From Bacteroidales bacterium (GTDB taxonomy: Bacteria > Bacteroidota > Bacteroidia > Bacteroidales > Bacteroidaceae), in NCBI GenBank assembly GCA_015060865.1, contig SUXS01000008.1, positions 1 through 64,000 of the forward strand: a DNA stretch of 64,000 bases, in the 5' to 3' direction. A program made the position numbers and the translations under genes. Below are positions 62,503-64,000 of this stretch, piece by piece. Position 1 is the first letter of the stretch; each line of letters starts with the position of its first letter. The notes beneath the pieces were generated by a model. That model searched no databases, was not told the origin of the DNA, and was given only the letters and a program-made list of their open reading frames with translations.

Positions 62503-62578
62503 CGATATTTCCGTATGAATGGTCGGGCGAGCGGAAATATCGAATTGCCTTTAGCCCCTACGGGCGGAGACCTAAAGG
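62503..62578. repeat. Pair of hairpins in the gap before the phosphoesterase
   Basis: Perfect 11-base arms CGATATTTCCG (62503-62513) and CGGAAATATCG (62532-62542), then CCTTTAG (62548-62554) and CTAAAGG (62572-62578) enclosing a GCCC/GGGC stem. There are no T-runs. The rest of 62434-62665 shows nothing recognisable. Different in sequence from repeats A-C. Confidence 0.65.
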
Positions 62579-62665
62579 TTCTCAGAGGCCATTTTTCACG
62601 ATAACTTCCTATCCCCTATCCTTTTAACCCCGATTTCCTTTGTCAGGATTTTTCTCCTTCTCAGA

Positions 62666-62697
62666 ATTGGAAGTATCCGATTTTTTGGGTATATTTG
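62666..62697 (+). promoter_or_regulatory. Probable promoter (ATTG-N20-TATATTTG) of the phosphoesterase gene
   Basis: ATTG at 62666-62669, 20-base spacer, TATATTTG at 62690-62697, about 37 bases before the GTG start. Confidence 0.65.
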
Positions 62698-62733
62698 TAG
62701 AAGCAATGAGTGTGGCAATAATAAGGTGTATCA

Positions 62734-63546
62734 GTGACAAAGTCAAGCGACATATATACTCTTAGTTTCCCCAAAGCCAAGAGCGTTTTGGTTTCAGGCG
62801 ACATACATGGCGAGTTCAATCAACTTGTCTTCAAGCTCTGTGTACAATACTCCATGCGCGACACCTTGCTCATTGTTGCCGGTGATTGTGGTTTCGGCTT
62901 TGACAGTCCAGGCTATTACGACGAGATGGTCAAGAAGAACAGTCGCCGTATGTCTGAGGCTAATAACTGGATAATCTTCGTCAGAGGCAATCACGATAAT
63001 CCCGCCTATTTCGATGGACGTACTTTCCATCATCGTCGTTTCATGGCTGTTCCTGATTATACCATCATACAAGCTTGTCGCCACACCATATTATGTGTGG
63101 GTGGTGCCATCTCCATCGACCGCAACTATCGTCTTCACAAGTGGGAGGAGGACAATCGCCGTACTCATCAGCATGCTGTTCCTAAGGATACTCGCCTCGC
63201 CCGTCATTATTACTGGGCCGACGAGCCGCCAGTATATGATGACGCTATGCTCTCGCGTATCAATGAGTCCTTTGCTGTAGATATTGTTGTCAGCCATACG
63301 GCTCCCACCTTCTGTCAGTTACTGAGCAAGCGAGGATTACTCTCTTTTGCAACGTCTGATGAATCACTGCTTACTGATGTAGAAGCTGAACGCAATACGA
63401 TGACCGATATTTACAATCGCCTTATCCACGATGTCCACCCTATCACGCACTGGTTCTATGGGCACTTCCATCAGTCGTGGCACAACTCCATTGAGGGTGT
63501 GCTCTTCACAATGCTCGACATTATGGAGTTTCGGGAGGTGTATTAA
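62734..63546 (+). CDS. Metallophosphoesterase
   Basis: Protein of 270 residues with the full calcineurin-like metal-site set: GDIHGEF (residues about 22-28), GDCGFGF, RGNHDNP, VVSHTAP and the final GHFH. It should be an active phosphodiesterase or phosphatase. The start is GTG at 62734; an ATG at 62706 is in another frame and gives only a 19-codon peptide. It stands alone downstream of a hairpin pair. The substrate is unknown; similar proteins sit in accessory regions. Confidence 0.88.
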   Translation: MTKSSDIYTLSFPKAKSVLVSGDIHGEFNQLVFKLCVQYSMRDTLLIVAGDCGFGFDSPGYYDEMVKKNSRRMSEANNWIIFVRGNHDNPAYFDGRTFHHRRFMAVPDYTIIQACRHTILCVGGAISIDRNYRLHKWEEDNRRTHQHAVPKDTRLARHYYWADEPPVYDDAMLSRINESFAVDIVVSHTAPTFCQLLSKRGLLSFATSDESLLTDVEAERNTMTDIYNRLIHDVHPITHWFYGHFHQSWHNSIEGVLFTMLDIMEFREVY

Positions 63547-63657
63547 AGCAGTAAACTGTTTGACCCGATAACCAAGCTGCTTTCTCGAACTGTTAAAATA
63601 AATCCGCTGTGTGATAGGCTGACTTTAGATATTATTTTGTAGATTTGCAGTTGTAAA

Positions 63658-63675
63658 ATGTAAATATATTTACAT
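63658..63675. promoter_or_regulatory. 18-bp palindrome, candidate operator of the Cro/CI gene
   Basis: ATGTAAATATATTTACAT is a perfect palindrome 23 bases before the regulator ATG. It lies just after a TAGATTTG -7 box (63640-63647), where a bound repressor would block transcription. Confidence 0.7.
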
Positions 63676-63698
63676 AGTAATTAAATATGTTATAATAT

Positions 63699-63899
63699 AT
63701 GGCAAATCTTAATCGAATAAAAGTAGTACTTGTTGAGCAGCAGAAAACTGGTAAATGGCTATCAGTGCAGTTGGGAAAGTCTACATGTACTGTCAGTAAA
63801 TGGTGCAGTAACACTACTCAGCCAGACTTGGTAACCCTAGACAAAATCGCCACATTATTAAATGTGGATATCCGAGAACTAATTATGCCTTCGAAATAA
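63699..63899 (+). CDS. Small Cro/CI-type helix-turn-helix regulator
   Basis: 66 residues made of a single XRE-type domain (MANLNRIKVVLVEQQKTGKW, LSVQLGKSTCTVSKWCSN, TTQPDLVTLDKIATLLNVDI). The recognition helix is about residues 29-38. Proteins of this type in Bacteroidales often lie directly upstream of DNA methyltransferase or restriction genes (from memory), so the region past the window edge may be a defence locus. The palindrome upstream suggests autorepression. The last 100 bases of the window show no further gene. Confidence 0.85.
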   Translation: MANLNRIKVVLVEQQKTGKWLSVQLGKSTCTVSKWCSNTTQPDLVTLDKIATLLNVDIRELIMPSK

Positions 63900-64000
63900 A
63901 TTACTGCCGCTAAACCTTTGATAGGAATATTAAGGATTTGTTTTGTCTTATAAAAGGTTAGAAAAGTTTTGATTATATTATTATGCATAAGAATAAATAT

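Overview
The window looks like chromosome from a member of the Bacteroidales, perhaps near Prevotellaceae. The signs are promoters of the Bacteroidota type (TTTG at -33, 19-20 bases, then TAnnTTTG at -7), secreted proteins with type IX secretion (T9SS) C-terminal domains, a TamL-type outer-membrane assembly lipoprotein, an aspartokinase/homoserine dehydrogenase followed by a phosphoglycerate-mutase-like homoserine kinase, and anaerobe oxidative-defence genes (desulfoferrodoxin, Tpx). Genus cannot be fixed by eye.

Layout. 1-6.9 kb: a cut GH84 O-GlcNAcase-like enzyme and a 1555-residue secreted protein ending in three near-identical modules. 7.1-10.8 kb: threonine pathway (thrA, homoserine kinase) without thrC beside it. 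10.8-13.2 kb: accessory patch with a nested inverted repeat, a broken RhuM-like gene, a CAT-like acetyltransferase and an AraC regulator. 13.3-31.8 kb: mostly housekeeping (pgm, gyrA, TPR protein, pheT, yebC, tRNA-Cys, tRNA-Arg, yccF, Ca/Na antiporter, metA, U32 protein, SPFH lipoprotein, tpx, MG2-like surface protein). 32-40.6 kb: accessory secreted proteins, a Ser-type sulfatase with a fragment of a lost paralogue, and unrecognised genes. 40.7-46.6 kb: a compact provirus. 46.6-52.2 kb: ligA, tRNA-Lys, MBL hydrolase, tamL. 52.2-55.2 kb: divergent pectin-type genes (tandem SGNH esterase, GH43 arabinanase). 55.2-59.8 kb: XRE regulator, AT-rich gap, FetAB-like exporter, ferritin, superoxide reductase, and a small unannotated membrane protein. 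59.9-64 kb: lipocalin, OadA-like carboxyltransferase, metallophosphoesterase, and a small Cro/CI regulator behind an 18-bp palindrome.

Two discoveries stand out. First, a 5.84-kb provirus bounded by 26-bp direct repeats. It encodes a two-tyrosine HUH rolling-circle Rep and about a dozen small proteins, at least four with one membrane segment, plus a lysozyme-like protein. It has no integrase, no ATPase with a Walker motif, and no Microviridae-sized coat protein. This suggests a membrane-containing ssDNA phage of the FLiP kind or something new, integrating with a host recombinase. Second, a short two-hairpin repeat with compensating base changes occurs three times. One copy abuts the broken sulfatase fragment, one lies just upstream of the intact sulfatase, and one sits in frame inside the first domain of the SGNH esterase, where it accounts for a 17-residue insertion relative to the second domain.

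All coordinates were read by hand and family names come from recognised motifs. No database search was run.
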